Shown here one piece after another: positions 54,211-63,585 of a stretch of DNA of 64,000 bases (within the stretch, counting starts at the first letter, position 1; each line of letters starts with the position of its first letter). A program made the translations under genes and the position numbers. The notes beneath the pieces are model-generated. The model searched no databases and had not been told where the DNA came from. It was given only the letters and a program-made list of their open reading frames with translations. This stretch comes from Methylomonas lenta (lineage in GTDB: Bacteria > Pseudomonadota > Gammaproteobacteria > Methylococcales > Methylomonadaceae): contig NZ_LUUI01000096.1 in the NCBI RefSeq assembly GCF_001644015.1, forward strand, positions 48,061 to 112,060, given 5' to 3'.

Positions 54211-57200
54211 ATGCATGCCTCGCAACAACTCAAATATTTGGACGCCTACCGTGCTTTGCCAAATGAGTTGCAAGTTATCGTCAAACTGCTAGCGGTATAT
54301 TATGGCTATTGCTCGTTGACGAATATTGCTAAATATTTGGCCGACTTAGGTATCAAGGAAGGTAATCGGGTTCTGAAGTCAGAAACGGTCAAGGCACGCA
54401 TAAGACCGCTGATTACGGCTGGCATACTGGAGGAAAATATCCGTCCAGGCGGTACTCGCTGTGCCCGCACACTGGTAGAGGCCATCACTCGACAATTGAT
54501 TGTCGACAATGAGTTCGATGAATATGTAGCCGTAGTGAAACAGCTAAATTCTACCGGGACCGGTTATTATCACTACAACACAGTCGAAGACTGTATTCGG
54601 GATGCACGGATTCATTTTCATCGTGGCGATTATCCGAAGATGCAGTCCTGTTTGGATATCGGCCAACGCTATCCGGGAAATTTACCGCATACGATTGATC
54701 TATACCTGTCCTGGTTTTTTAATCCGCTGGATATCGGCTTTTTCGAACAGCATCATCCGCATATCTTGAAAGAATTGGCGGCTTACGCCTGTTTGCATCA
54801 ATTGATTTATCTATATCAGCAGCCTGAGCTGGATGCCTTTTATCAACAACAATTAGCAGACACTGATGGCAGAGAGAATCGATTATTCACTCGAGTCTTG
54901 ATGGAATTGAAGTTGTTACGGGGTGAATGGCAGGTCGTATCTGCGCAGACAGCTAATTCTGAACAGCCGGAATTGCAAGCTATAGCGGCAATGATGATGT
55001 TCTTACGCGGTGATTATGACGAAGCGGTCAGTCATTACGAAAAAGCCCTGTCAAATCTCAGAAAACTTAGCGCACAACGGAATACCTATTTCTATGGTTT
55101 GGCCGGGGTGTTTTATCCGTTGGCTATCTTAAAGTCCAACGACAGCAAATTACGCAAAAAACTGACGATATTATTGAATCAGGCCATCAAAACCAACGGT
55201 TTTTGGGGTTCGGTTTTTCAGTACTTGATCCTGTTTCAGCAATATCAACAAGGTGATTTGCAGCAACGTGATCAACTGATTTCTTTGTTGCTGTCTTATC
55301 GCGTCGCCAGCGGTTTTAAGGAAAGTGGTGTGCCGGATTCTGTTTTTAGCATGCCATTAATGCAGCCCATGTTATTGCTGATATTTAAGCATTGGGCTAA
55401 AGCCGATTTTGCTAAAAGCGTGGAACCGGTCCATCAGCAGCTTTATACACATTGTTTGAACAACGGTTACCGTTGGCCTGCGGCAGAATTGGCAAAGGTT
55501 TTCAGCAGCCTGCAGCCGCAAAAAGCAGCGCAGTGGGATAGCGGATTTTTTGATAATGGTTCTAAAGCACTGGCCGACTTATTTGCCAGTCGAGCAGACT
55601 GGGAAGTGGCGCTGGATGCGTTGCTGAATCTACCGGCTAGCGATAAAAAACCCGACAGCTCAGCCCAAGTCGAGAAGCCAACTCGACTGACTTGGCTATT
55701 AAGTTTTAATGAGGCTCAAGACCATATCAAAATCGAGCCGCGCGAACAAAAACAACAAGCTAAAGGCGGCTGGAGCAAAGGCCGGGCAGTCGCTTTGAAA
55801 CGTTTGGCACATGAGCGCGATAGTTTTGATTATCTCAGCCAGCATGATCAAAGGCTTTGTAGTCATATCAAGGAATACCGCGATTCAGGTTGGTACGGCG
55901 GCAGCACTTATTTTGAATTTGACGGCAATATTCCACAAGCCTTGATAGGTCACCCGACTTTATTTTGGGCCGATGCGCCGGAGGTGAGGGTTGAGGTGGT
56001 GAACGGCGAAGCGGAATTACGCGTTAAACGCTTAGAAAAGAACGATAAAATCAAGATCATCCTGGAGCCTGCGCCCAAATATGAACAAAAGTTTCATATC
56101 ATTAAAGAAACCCCAACCCGTTTGCGAGTGGTGGAATTTACCGCAGATCATCACAAAATTTTTACGGTGCTTGGCGCAAAAGGGCTAGAAGTGCCTGCTT
56201 CTGCTCAAGAAAGAGTGTTGCAAACATTGACCAGTATTTCCGGCTTGTTGACAGTACATTCTGACATTGGCGGCAGTTCCAGTAGTGCCGAACAAGTCAA
56301 AGCCGATGCCACGGCAAGGATTCATCTATTACCTCACAATGAAGGCTTAAGAGTCGCATTATTGGTAAGGCCTTTTACCTGTGGGGGAGCCTATTTTCAA
56401 CCCGGCCAAGGCGGAGAAAGTGTGTTGGCGGAAGTCGATGGAAAACGCCTGCAAACCCAACGTGATTTAAAGCTGGAAAAAAAACAGGCCAACGCAGTCA
56501 TTGACGCTTGCCCAGCCCTGCAAGACGTGGAACGCGACCCTGCCGGGGACTGGCTGCTGGAAGACCCTGAAGCCTGTTTGGAGTTTTTATTACAGGCGCA
56601 GAATTTACCGACTGAACTGGCTTTATTGGAATGGCCGGAAGGTGTGCGTTTTAAAGTGCTGGGCCACAGCAATGGTAGTGGCTTAAGTGTGCAAGTCAAA
56701 CGCGACAACGACTGGTTTGCCCTGCAGGGCGAATTAAAAATCAACGATGAAACCGTGCTGGATATGCAGCAGCTCTTAGGCTTGCTGGATAATCGCCAGG
56801 GCCGCTTTCTGCAAATGAAAGATGGGCAGTTTATTGCCTTGACCGATGAATTTAGGCGTCGATTGGAAGACTTGAAAGCTTATGCGGATATCAGCGGCAA
56901 GAAAGTGCGGATAAATCCGTTAGCAGCGTTGACCTTGGAAGACTGGCAGGATGAAGCGGGTTTTAAAGCCGATAAACATTGGCAAAACCATATTCAACGG
57001 CTCAAAGACGCCCGCGATTATAAGCCGCGAGTTCCGTCGACTTTTCAAGCGGAACTGCGTGATTATCAAATGGATGGCTACAATTGGCTGTCGCGCTTGG
57101 CTCAATGGGGAGTGGGCGCCTGTCTGGCCGATGACATGGGGTTGGGCAAAACCATACAAGGCCTGGCATTGTTGGTGGAACAGGCACCGGGAGGCCCCAG

Positions 57201-58431
57201 TTTGATCGTAGCGCCAACCTCGGTCTGCATGAACTGGGAAAAAGAAGCCAACCGTTTTGCTCCCACCTTAAAACCGATAGTGCTCGGTAGTGGCGACCGT
57301 CAACGCTTGCTGGAGAATTTACAGCCTTTTGATGTATTGATCTGTAGCTATGGCATGTTGCAGCAGGAACAAGTGGCGGAAATGCTGGCCAAAATCAGTT
57401 TCCGGACTGCAATTCTTGACGAAGCCCAGGCCATTAAAAACATCGCTACCCGTCGATCGCAAGGGGCAATGAATCTGCAGGCTGGCTTTAAAGTCATCAT
57501 GACCGGTACTCCACTGGAAAATCATCTGGGTGAGTTGTGGAATTTGTTTCGCTTTATCAATCCGGGCTTGCTGGGTTCGCTGGAACAATACAACAAACGC
57601 TTTGCCGGCCCTATCGAGCGGGATAGAAGTGTACAAGCCAAACAACAGTTAAAAAAACTGATCCAGCCGTTTATCCTGCGTCGCACCAAAACCCAGGTCT
57701 TGCAGGAATTACCGTCGCGTACCGAAATTCCGTTCTATGTCGAACTCAGTCAGGAAGAAAAGGTGTTTTACGAGGCTCTGCGCCGCGAAAGCCTGGCGAT
57801 GCTATCCAGCAATGACGGTCCGCCTGGACAAAAGCATCTACAAATTCTGGCGGCTATCAGCAAGATGCGTCGCAGTTGTTGCAATACTCAGTTGGCAAAC
57901 CCGGAAATCGCTTTGCCCAGCAGTAAATTAGCGGCATTTGCCGAGATTGTCGACGAATTAATCGACAATAAACACAAAGCGCTGGTATTCAGCCAATTTG
58001 TCGATCATCTGCAACTCATTAAAGCCCATATCGAACAACGGGGGATTAGTTATCAGTATCTGGATGGCAGTACCCCGATCAAAGAACGTCAACGGCGGGT
58101 TGATGCGTTTCAGCGCGGTGAAGGCGATTTATTTTTAATCAGCCTGAAAGCCGGCGGCGTCGGTTTGAACCTAACAGCAGCCGATTATGTGATTCATATG
58201 GACCCTTGGTGGAATCCGGCGGTGGAAGACCAGGCTTCGGACCGCGCGCATCGCATGGGTCAGCAGCGACCGGTGACGATCTATCGCATGATAGCCAAAG
58301 ACACGATAGAAGAAAAAATCGTTGCACTGCATAGCCATAAACGCGACTTGGCTGATAGCTTGCTGGACGGCGCGGATATCAGTGGCAAAATGTCGGCGGA
58401 TGATTTGTTGGGGCTGATCAAAGGGGATTGA
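54211..58431 (+). CDS. SNF2-family helicase with long N-terminal region
   Basis: 1406 residues. Residues 1-80 look like a winged-helix domain ('NELQVIVKLLAVYYGYCSL' and 'VKARIRPLITAGILEENI'). About 150-450 are helical repeat-like, with a TPR-type 'GDYDEAVSHYEKALSNLRKL'. Residues about 950-1400 are the SNF2 engine: LADDMGLGKTIQGLALLVE (Walker A, near 975), ILDEAQAIKNI (Walker B), MTGTPLENHLGELWNLF, FSQFVDHLQLIKAHIE, and a final 'GGVGLNLTAADYVIHMDPWW' with DRAHRMGQQRPVTIYR. These ATPases move along double-stranded DNA. The role is unknown: RapA-like recycling, repair and defence are all possible. It stands alone. Confidence 0.88.
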   Translation: MHASQQLKYLDAYRALPNELQVIVKLLAVYYGYCSLTNIAKYLADLGIKEGNRVLKSETVKARIRPLITAGILEENIRPGGTRCARTLVEAITRQLIVDNEFDEYVAVVKQLNSTGTGYYHYNTVEDCIRDARIHFHRGDYPKMQSCLDIGQRYPGNLPHTIDLYLSWFFNPLDIGFFEQHHPHILKELAAYACLHQLIYLYQQPELDAFYQQQLADTDGRENRLFTRVLMELKLLRGEWQVVSAQTANSEQPELQAIAAMMMFLRGDYDEAVSHYEKALSNLRKLSAQRNTYFYGLAGVFYPLAILKSNDSKLRKKLTILLNQAIKTNGFWGSVFQYLILFQQYQQGDLQQRDQLISLLLSYRVASGFKESGVPDSVFSMPLMQPMLLLIFKHWAKADFAKSVEPVHQQLYTHCLNNGYRWPAAELAKVFSSLQPQKAAQWDSGFFDNGSKALADLFASRADWEVALDALLNLPASDKKPDSSAQVEKPTRLTWLLSFNEAQDHIKIEPREQKQQAKGGWSKGRAVALKRLAHERDSFDYLSQHDQRLCSHIKEYRDSGWYGGSTYFEFDGNIPQALIGHPTLFWADAPEVRVEVVNGEAELRVKRLEKNDKIKIILEPAPKYEQKFHIIKETPTRLRVVEFTADHHKIFTVLGAKGLEVPASAQERVLQTLTSISGLLTVHSDIGGSSSSAEQVKADATARIHLLPHNEGLRVALLVRPFTCGGAYFQPGQGGESVLAEVDGKRLQTQRDLKLEKKQANAVIDACPALQDVERDPAGDWLLEDPEACLEFLLQAQNLPTELALLEWPEGVRFKVLGHSNGSGLSVQVKRDNDWFALQGELKINDETVLDMQQLLGLLDNRQGRFLQMKDGQFIALTDEFRRRLEDLKAYADISGKKVRINPLAALTLEDWQDEAGFKADKHWQNHIQRLKDARDYKPRVPSTFQAELRDYQMDGYNWLSRLAQWGVGACLADDMGLGKTIQGLALLVEQAPGGPSLIVAPTSVCMNWEKEANRFAPTLKPIVLGSGDRQRLLENLQPFDVLICSYGMLQQEQVAEMLAKISFRTAILDEAQAIKNIATRRSQGAMNLQAGFKVIMTGTPLENHLGELWNLFRFINPGLLGSLEQYNKRFAGPIERDRSVQAKQQLKKLIQPFILRRTKTQVLQELPSRTEIPFYVELSQEEKVFYEALRRESLAMLSSNDGPPGQKHLQILAAISKMRRSCCNTQLANPEIALPSSKLAAFAEIVDELIDNKHKALVFSQFVDHLQLIKAHIEQRGISYQYLDGSTPIKERQRRVDAFQRGEGDLFLISLKAGGVGLNLTAADYVIHMDPWWNPAVEDQASDRAHRMGQQRPVTIYRMIAKDTIEEKIVALHSHKRDLADSLLDGADISGKMSADDLLGLIKGD

Positions 58432-58502
58432 TAGTCCGTGATACAAAAGTTCTCGGAGAGGTGGGGCGGTATTTAAACTGCCCCGGCATTCTTAGGCAGT
58501 GT

Positions 58503-59108
58503 CTATTTATGTAAGCAAACCTTGCCAGAAATGTTGGTGATTTTGATAAGGGGTGGATACTGAGTGCCAAGTGGATTATCTACTAGCTCAGAGTCTATCC
58601 TGACCGCGCCTTTGGCTTTCTCAAACTGATCACTCCCGCCAACAATTACATCAAATTCACTGGAAGAGATGAGATCGATCGCGTCTGCAGAGAATAGCTT
58701 GCCTAATGGTTTATTCCTGGTGGTGTTTACACTCCATTGGCTAATGACAGTAGCCATGGTGTCTATACCGTTAGGAATAATAATAGGCAGAAACTCGGTA
58801 GTCCACGCCGATGCGGAGCGCACATTGATTGCCGTTGAGCCTAACTTTGCAGCTATGCCGTTACCGGTAGACACATAACATAGTCCTGGGTAAAGATGGG
58901 TTTGATTCTGTGTGAAAACATGCGGAAAGCTTTTACTGGATTCTAAAGTGTCCCAGACAGTATTGCATTCATCTAGCGAGGTAGGTCTTAATGGACCAGA
59001 GACTCTTTCCGGATCTAAGCTGATATCCATGCATTTGTTATCAGCATTGACTAAAGCAGGCCCAAAACAGGACAGTAGGCCTATAGAAAAGGCAGTTTTT
59101 TTTATCAT
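58503..59108 (-). CDS. Secreted protein of unknown function
   Basis: 201 residues. Signal peptide KTAFSIGLLSCFGPALVNA, then a soluble domain with four cysteines (CMDIS, DECNT, GLCYVS, KVCLHK) that could form two disulfides. I do not recognise the family. GGGGGA lies just before the ATG. It ends near a GGGGC/GCCCC hairpin at about 58462-58487, between convergent genes. The gene stands alone with a long promoter region shared with nrdJ. Confidence 0.65.
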   Translation of the reverse strand: MIKKTAFSIGLLSCFGPALVNADNKCMDISLDPERVSGPLRPTSLDECNTVWDTLESSKSFPHVFTQNQTHLYPGLCYVSTGNGIAAKLGSTAINVRSASAWTTEFLPIIIPNGIDTMATVISQWSVNTTRNKPLGKLFSADAIDLISSSEFDVIVGGSDQFEKAKGAVRIDSELVDNPLGTQYPPLIKITNISGKVCLHK

Positions 59109-59317
59109 TTTTATTCCCCCGGCAATTTAGAGACCGTCAAAAAGATCGGCGTAGCTTGAAGTCTAGTTTAGTGATTTAGATTGTCCATAGGTTTTTCAGA
59201 TTAATTAATGCCCGAGCTAGGTCTGGATGATGATGCTATTAAAAATTTTCGCTAAGCCATTGAAGTGTAAAAACTAACTACTTGCAAGCAAAAAAAGATA
59301 AAAATATCCTGCTAAAA

Positions 59318-59333
59318 ACACAATATGTTGTGT
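59318..59333. promoter_or_regulatory. NrdR box 1
   Basis: ACACAATATGTTGTGT is a near-perfect palindrome, close to the known NrdR target (ACA-C-ATATAT-G-TGT pattern). It lies 152 bp before nrdJa and 32 bp before the second box. Confidence 0.8.
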
Positions 59334-59349
59334 TAATATTTTTACAAAT

Positions 59350-59365
59350 ACACTATATGCAGTAT
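59350..59365. promoter_or_regulatory. NrdR box 2
   Basis: ACACTATATGCAGTAT, a more degenerate copy. Start-to-start distance to box 1 is 32 bp, three helical turns, the spacing typical for paired NrdR sites upstream of ribonucleotide reductase genes. Confidence 0.75.
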
Positions 59366-59484
59366 TAAGCCTTGCTGTAGTGTTTTCTGCTTCAAACCGA
59401 TTGCACATCAATGTCTTAGCTGGTTTTTTTAAGGCCTGTGGTTGTAATCGACTCGTACCATAATTCAGATAAGGGAAACCACGA

Positions 59485-61635
59485 ATGACCGCAAAACTTC
59501 AAATTGTGACGCCAAACAATGTCGACATTCCGTTACAAAGCGCTTCGCTTGACATCTGGGACAGCAAGTACCGTTTGAAAACCAAGGATGGCAATGCCAT
59601 CGATGCCAACATCGATGAAACCTATAAGCGTGTCGCCAAAGCCCTGTCCGAAGTTGAAAAATCCAAAGCCTTGCAGGAAAAACACTACAAAGATTTTCTC
59701 TGGGCACTGCGTAAAGGCGCTATTCCGGCCGGTCGTATCGTTTCCAATGCCGGTGCGCTGGAACACAAACCCGCCACCTCCACCATCAATTGCACCGTGT
59801 CCGGCATCATCGAAGATTCGATGGATGACATTCTGGCCAAGGTGCATGAAGCCGGTCTAACCCTGAAAGCCGGTTGCGGCATCGGCTACGAGTTTTCTAC
59901 CCTGCGGCCACGCGATGCTTATGTGTCCGGCGCCGGCGCCTATACTTCCGGTCCGCTGTCGTTCATGGATATTTACGACAAAATGTGCTTTACCGTATCC
60001 TCGGCCGGTGGCCGGCGTGGTGCGCAAATGGCCACTTTCGATGTAGCCCACCCCGATGTGGTGGATTTTATTCGTGCCAAACGTGAAGACGGCCGTTTGC
60101 GTCAGTTTAATTTGTCATTGCTGATTACCAGCGAATTTGTCGAAGCAGTAAAAAATGATGGCCCCTGGGCGCTATCATTCCCCGTTAGCGAACGTGAAGT
60201 TAATACTGACAATATCGATTTGACTGATAGCAACAAAATCGTCTGGCGCGACCTACCGAATAAAAAAGACTATGTGGTCAATGACGACGGATTGGTGGCT
60301 TGCCGTATCAGCAAAGTGATGCCGGCCCGCCGTTTGTGGGACATTATCATGTCTTCGACTTACGATTACGCTGAACCAGGTTTCATTTTGATCGACAAGG
60401 TCAACGAAATGAACAACAACTGGTTTTGTGAGCACATACGTGCCACCAACCCTTGCGGCGAACAGCCGCTACCGCCATACGGCAGCTGTTTATTGGGATC
60501 GATCAATCTGACCCGCTTCGTGGAAAGACCGTTTAGTAAGGAAGCTTATTTTGATTGGGATGCTTATCGTAAAACCATCCGCATCTTCACTCGCATGTTG
60601 GATAATGTGGTGGAAATCAACGGCCTACCACTGGAAAAACAGCGCGACGAAATCACCGGCAAGCGCCGTCATGGCATGGGCTATCTGGGTTTGGGTTCCA
60701 CCATCACCATGTTAGGCATGCAATACGGCAACGATGAGTCGTTGAGCTTTACCGAACAAGTCACCAAAGAACTGGCTGTTGAAGGCTGGAAAACCGGCTT
60801 GGAGCTAGCAAAAGAAAAAGGCCCGGCGCCCATCATGGAGCAATTGTTCACAGTGACAGGCGAAATGCTGCACAAGCGTCCGGAAATGAAAACCGATGGC
60901 TACAAGCTGGGTGATCAAGTAGCGGGTAAAGTCCTGCACGCCAAATACAGCCGCTACATGCAAAAAATTGCCCAGGAGTTGCCGGAATTGGTAGCGGAAC
61001 TGGCTGAAGTTGGTTGCCGCTTTACCCATCACAGCTCAATCGCGCCTACCGGTACTATTTCCTTATCCTTGGCCAATAACGCCAGCAATGGCATCGAACC
61101 CAGCTTTGCCCATCACTATTCGCGCAACGTGATCCGCGAAGGCAAAAAATCCAAGGAAAAAATCGACGTATTTTCCTATGAATTACTGGCCTACCGCCAT
61201 TTGATCAATCCGCAAGCGATGCCGTACAGCGAAAATCCTGATCTGCAATTGCCGAGCTACTTCATCGCTGCCGACGACGTCACGCCCAAGCAACATGTTG
61301 ATATCCAGGCCGCTGCGCAAAAATGGATAGATTCGTCGATTTCCAAAACCGCTAACGTGCCAACCGATTATCCGTATGAGGACTTCAAGTCCATCTACCA
61401 ATACGCCTACGAACAAGGCTTGAAAGGTTGCACCACCTTCCGCTTCAACCCGGAAGTATTCCAGGGTGTACTCGTAAAAGAATCCGACCTGGAAAATACC
61501 ACCTACCAGTTCACGCTGGAAGACGGTCATGTGGTGGAATTTAAAGGTAACGAAGACGTGGAATACGACGGCGAAGTCCACAGCGCCGCCAATTTGTTCG
61601 ACGCCTTGAAAGAAGGCTATTACGGCAAGTTTTAA
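59485..61635 (+). CDS. nrdJ: Class II (adenosylcobalamin) ribonucleotide reductase, large part
   Basis: 716 residues. It reduces ribonucleotides using a thiyl radical made from adenosylcobalamin and needs no oxygen. Visible: TINCTVSGIIEDSMDDI with the early Cys, 'LKAGCGIGYEFSTLRP', NPCGEQPLPPYGSCLLGSIN with the radical-site Cys and Glu, and APTGTISLSLANNASNGIEP. The C-terminal redox Cys pair and zinc ribbon of single-chain NrdJ are missing and sit on the next gene. This is the split NrdJa/NrdJb form known from Pseudomonas aeruginosa. AAGGGA precedes the ATG. Confidence 0.94.
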   Translation: MTAKLQIVTPNNVDIPLQSASLDIWDSKYRLKTKDGNAIDANIDETYKRVAKALSEVEKSKALQEKHYKDFLWALRKGAIPAGRIVSNAGALEHKPATSTINCTVSGIIEDSMDDILAKVHEAGLTLKAGCGIGYEFSTLRPRDAYVSGAGAYTSGPLSFMDIYDKMCFTVSSAGGRRGAQMATFDVAHPDVVDFIRAKREDGRLRQFNLSLLITSEFVEAVKNDGPWALSFPVSEREVNTDNIDLTDSNKIVWRDLPNKKDYVVNDDGLVACRISKVMPARRLWDIIMSSTYDYAEPGFILIDKVNEMNNNWFCEHIRATNPCGEQPLPPYGSCLLGSINLTRFVERPFSKEAYFDWDAYRKTIRIFTRMLDNVVEINGLPLEKQRDEITGKRRHGMGYLGLGSTITMLGMQYGNDESLSFTEQVTKELAVEGWKTGLELAKEKGPAPIMEQLFTVTGEMLHKRPEMKTDGYKLGDQVAGKVLHAKYSRYMQKIAQELPELVAELAEVGCRFTHHSSIAPTGTISLSLANNASNGIEPSFAHHYSRNVIREGKKSKEKIDVFSYELLAYRHLINPQAMPYSENPDLQLPSYFIAADDVTPKQHVDIQAAAQKWIDSSISKTANVPTDYPYEDFKSIYQYAYEQGLKGCTTFRFNPEVFQGVLVKESDLENTTYQFTLEDGHVVEFKGNEDVEYDGEVHSAANLFDALKEGYYGKF

Positions 61636-61646
61636 GCTGCCAATGG

Positions 61647-61719
61647 CGTAGGCTGGGTTGTTAAACCCAGCATTTAAGACATTTAAGCTGGGTATCGCTA
61701 TCGTTCAACCCAGTCTACG
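61647..61719. repeat. Inverted repeat between nrdJa and nrdJb
   Basis: CGTAGGCTGGGTTG at 61647-61660 and CAACCCAGTCTACG at 61706-61719 are inverted copies with one mismatch. CCCAGC and GCTGGG inside add a second palindrome. It fills most of the 99-bp gap and looks like a dispersed extragenic palindrome inserted within the operon. Confidence 0.75.
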
Positions 61720-61734
61720 GAATTTGAGGTTCCC

Positions 61735-62415
61735 ATGACACTACACAAAATCAACAAAAAAATCGTTAGCTACAAAGTGCTGAGCAAAGAAATCGCCGAA
61801 GTCGTTCAGCCGGTAGTGGAAGAGCCGTCGCTGGAATCGATGAATGAAAATCTGGCTCGGCCGGAAGTGCTGCTAGGTTCTACATACAAGATCAAAACGC
61901 CGCAGTCCGAACATGCGTTGTACATCACCATCAACGACATCATCCTGAATCAGGGTACCGAGCACGAAGAACGCCGGCCTTACGAAATTTTCATCAACTC
62001 AAAAAACATGGAGCACTTTCAATGGGTGCTGGCGTTAACCCGCTTGATTTCGGCGGTGTTTCGCAAGGGCGGCGATGCCACTTTTTTGGTGGAAGAAATG
62101 AAAGCAGTGTTCGATCCACACGGCGGTTATTTCAAGAAAGGCGGCGTGTTCATGCCGTCGCTGGTCGCCGAAATCGGCCACGCCATAGAATCGCATATGA
62201 AGCACATCGGCATGATCAAGTCGGAAAAAATGACCGATCATCAGAAACTGTTTCTGGACGAAAAACGTGCAGAATTCGATGCCCAGCATGGTGAGTCGGA
62301 CAATGGAGAGTTTCCGGAAAAAGCGGTGTTGTGTACCAAATGCAGCACCAAGGCGATGGTGTTGATGGATGGGTGTATGACTTGTTTGAATTGTGGGGAG
62401 TCGAAGTGCGGATGA
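61735..62415 (+). CDS. nrdJb: Class II ribonucleotide reductase C-terminal subunit NrdJb
   Basis: 226 residues. Its N-terminal part (MTLHKINKKIVSYKVLSKEI) and 'PQSEHALYITINDIILN...RPYEIFINSKNMEHF' block match the C-terminal region of single-chain class II enzymes and the NrdJb subunit. The tail holds CTKCSTKAMVLMDGCMTCLN, a zinc ribbon, and ends CGESKCG, the Cys pair that re-reduces the active site. GAGG lies before the ATG. Without it NrdJa should not be active, as established for the Pseudomonas pair. Confidence 0.92.
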   Translation: MTLHKINKKIVSYKVLSKEIAEVVQPVVEEPSLESMNENLARPEVLLGSTYKIKTPQSEHALYITINDIILNQGTEHEERRPYEIFINSKNMEHFQWVLALTRLISAVFRKGGDATFLVEEMKAVFDPHGGYFKKGGVFMPSLVAEIGHAIESHMKHIGMIKSEKMTDHQKLFLDEKRAEFDAQHGESDNGEFPEKAVLCTKCSTKAMVLMDGCMTCLNCGESKCG

Positions 62416-62489
62416 TCCGCCACCATGCGGAGGAACCGCTGACGTGTTCCGTCGTATGGTCTTTAAAATAACCATTTATCAGGACAAAA

Positions 62490-63425
62490 ATGGCTTCTTT
62501 CGACATTTTTTCAAAACGGCAGAAGAAATTACGTGGTGATGTCCCTGATATTTACATCTACGACACGATTCCTCAACCACTGAAAGTTCAGGTTGTGCAT
62601 ATTTGGAGGGATATTCTAGGCGACGAACGGGATTATCAGGGGCACTATGCGGAAGTTTTTCAGGCATACAAATTTATCGTTGGTGCATTGTGCCGTGAAT
62701 ACGGATTATTTTTTCTACCTCCGGAAATAAATAAATATAACGACAGGCGCTATATTGATGAGATCTTCAATTTTTTAATTCAGCAGGACGACTCAGAAAA
62801 GGTACTTGATGCAATTGAATTTTCTTTTCGGGTCATTGATAAATTTACCCGTCGCTATGAGTATCTTGGTCGATCAAAGGCATCTGAGTTAGCTGATAGT
62901 GCAATTGAAGAACTGAATCAAAGGTTTCAAGAGCATGGTATCGGATTCCAGTATTTAGAGGGTGAAATCATCCGCATTGACTCTCAATTGATCCATTTGG
63001 AGGTGGTTAAACCGGCACTCGGTTTAATACGTGCACCTGAATTTGCTGGTGCACAGGCTGAATTTTTAAAAGCCCATGAACATTACCGGCACGGAAATGA
63101 CAAAGAAACGCTCGCCGAGTGTCTCAAAGCGTTTGAAAGCGTAATGAAGATAATATGCAAAAAACGAGGATGGGCTCACGATGCTAATGCTACAAGCAAG
63201 GCTCTACTCGATGTTCTTTTTGTAAATGAAGTGATCCCAAAGTTTTGGCAACAACACTTTAATTCTTTGCGAAGCTCATTGGAAACTGGAATTCCTCCTG
63301 CTCGAAATCGTCTTGGAGGGCATGGGCAAGGTAGCGATGTCACAGAAGTCCCGCCTGCAATTGTCGCTTATGTTCTGCATATGACCGCTTCTGCAATTGT
63401 TTTTTTATGCGAAATGGCGGGATAG
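62490..63425 (+). CDS. AbiJ-like / STM4504-CBY_0614 family protein
   Basis: 311 residues, soluble. The start MASFDIFSKRQKKLRGDVPD followed by 'IYDTIPQPLKVQVVHIWRDIL' matches the AbiJ_NTD4-type N-terminal domain of STM4504/CBY_0614 family proteins. The C-terminal half (residues about 180-305, with 'KETLAECLKAFESVMKIICK' and NRLGGHGQGSDVTEVP) is the DUF7014/abortive-infection C-terminal-like domain, with an RxxxGGHG segment. The family is linked to abortive infection, but no activity is known. AGGACA precedes the ATG. It stands next to a repeat island and toxin-antitoxin-type remnants, a typical accessory spot. Confidence 0.75.
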   Translation: MASFDIFSKRQKKLRGDVPDIYIYDTIPQPLKVQVVHIWRDILGDERDYQGHYAEVFQAYKFIVGALCREYGLFFLPPEINKYNDRRYIDEIFNFLIQQDDSEKVLDAIEFSFRVIDKFTRRYEYLGRSKASELADSAIEELNQRFQEHGIGFQYLEGEIIRIDSQLIHLEVVKPALGLIRAPEFAGAQAEFLKAHEHYRHGNDKETLAECLKAFESVMKIICKKRGWAHDANATSKALLDVLFVNEVIPKFWQQHFNSLRSSLETGIPPARNRLGGHGQGSDVTEVPPAIVAYVLHMTASAIVFLCEMAG

Positions 63426-63433
63426 CCGAGTAT

Positions 63434-63485
63434 GGTGGGCACGGTTTTTGTGCCCACGCGGAATTAAAAGTTTGCATGAATATTG
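63434..63485 (+). repeat. 52-bp direct repeat, copy 1
   Basis: This copy begins GGTGGGCACGG, contains the hairpin GTGGGCAC/GTGCCCAC, and ends GCATGAATATTG. It differs at two positions from copy 2 at 63848-63899. It starts 9 bp after the stop of the AbiJ-like gene. Confidence 0.9.
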
Positions 63486-63539
63486 TTTCGCTATCGCGAA
63501 GCCTGATTTAACGCCGGTTCGCGGACCGGCAACCGCGAT

Positions 63540-63567
63540 ACTTTCTTTTGCGTGACCAAAAGAAAGT
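63540..63567. repeat. Inverted repeat ACTTTCTTTTG/CAAAAGAAAGT
   Basis: Two perfect 11-bp arms around a 6-base loop, followed by ATCCAAAGAAAAGG. Similar sequences recur between genes in many proteobacterial genomes. It lies between the two copies of the 52-bp repeat. Confidence 0.75.
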
Positions 63568-63585
63568 ATCCAAAGAAAAGGCCAC

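Larger units (their letters stand above)
59109..59484. other. Divergent promoter region with NrdR boxes
   Basis: 376 bp between the secreted-protein gene and nrdJa. It carries the two NrdR-like boxes described separately. The remaining sequence is AT-rich; no cobalamin riboswitch was recognised although the enzyme downstream is B12-dependent. Confidence 0.6.

Noticed and set aside
59366-59484. Cobalamin riboswitch before the B12-dependent reductase
   Set aside because: No B12-box-like sequence or suitable fold was recognised in the leader.
61647-61719. Terminator ending nrdJa
   Set aside because: Palindrome without a T-run and nrdJb is needed for activity, so an extragenic repeat fits better.
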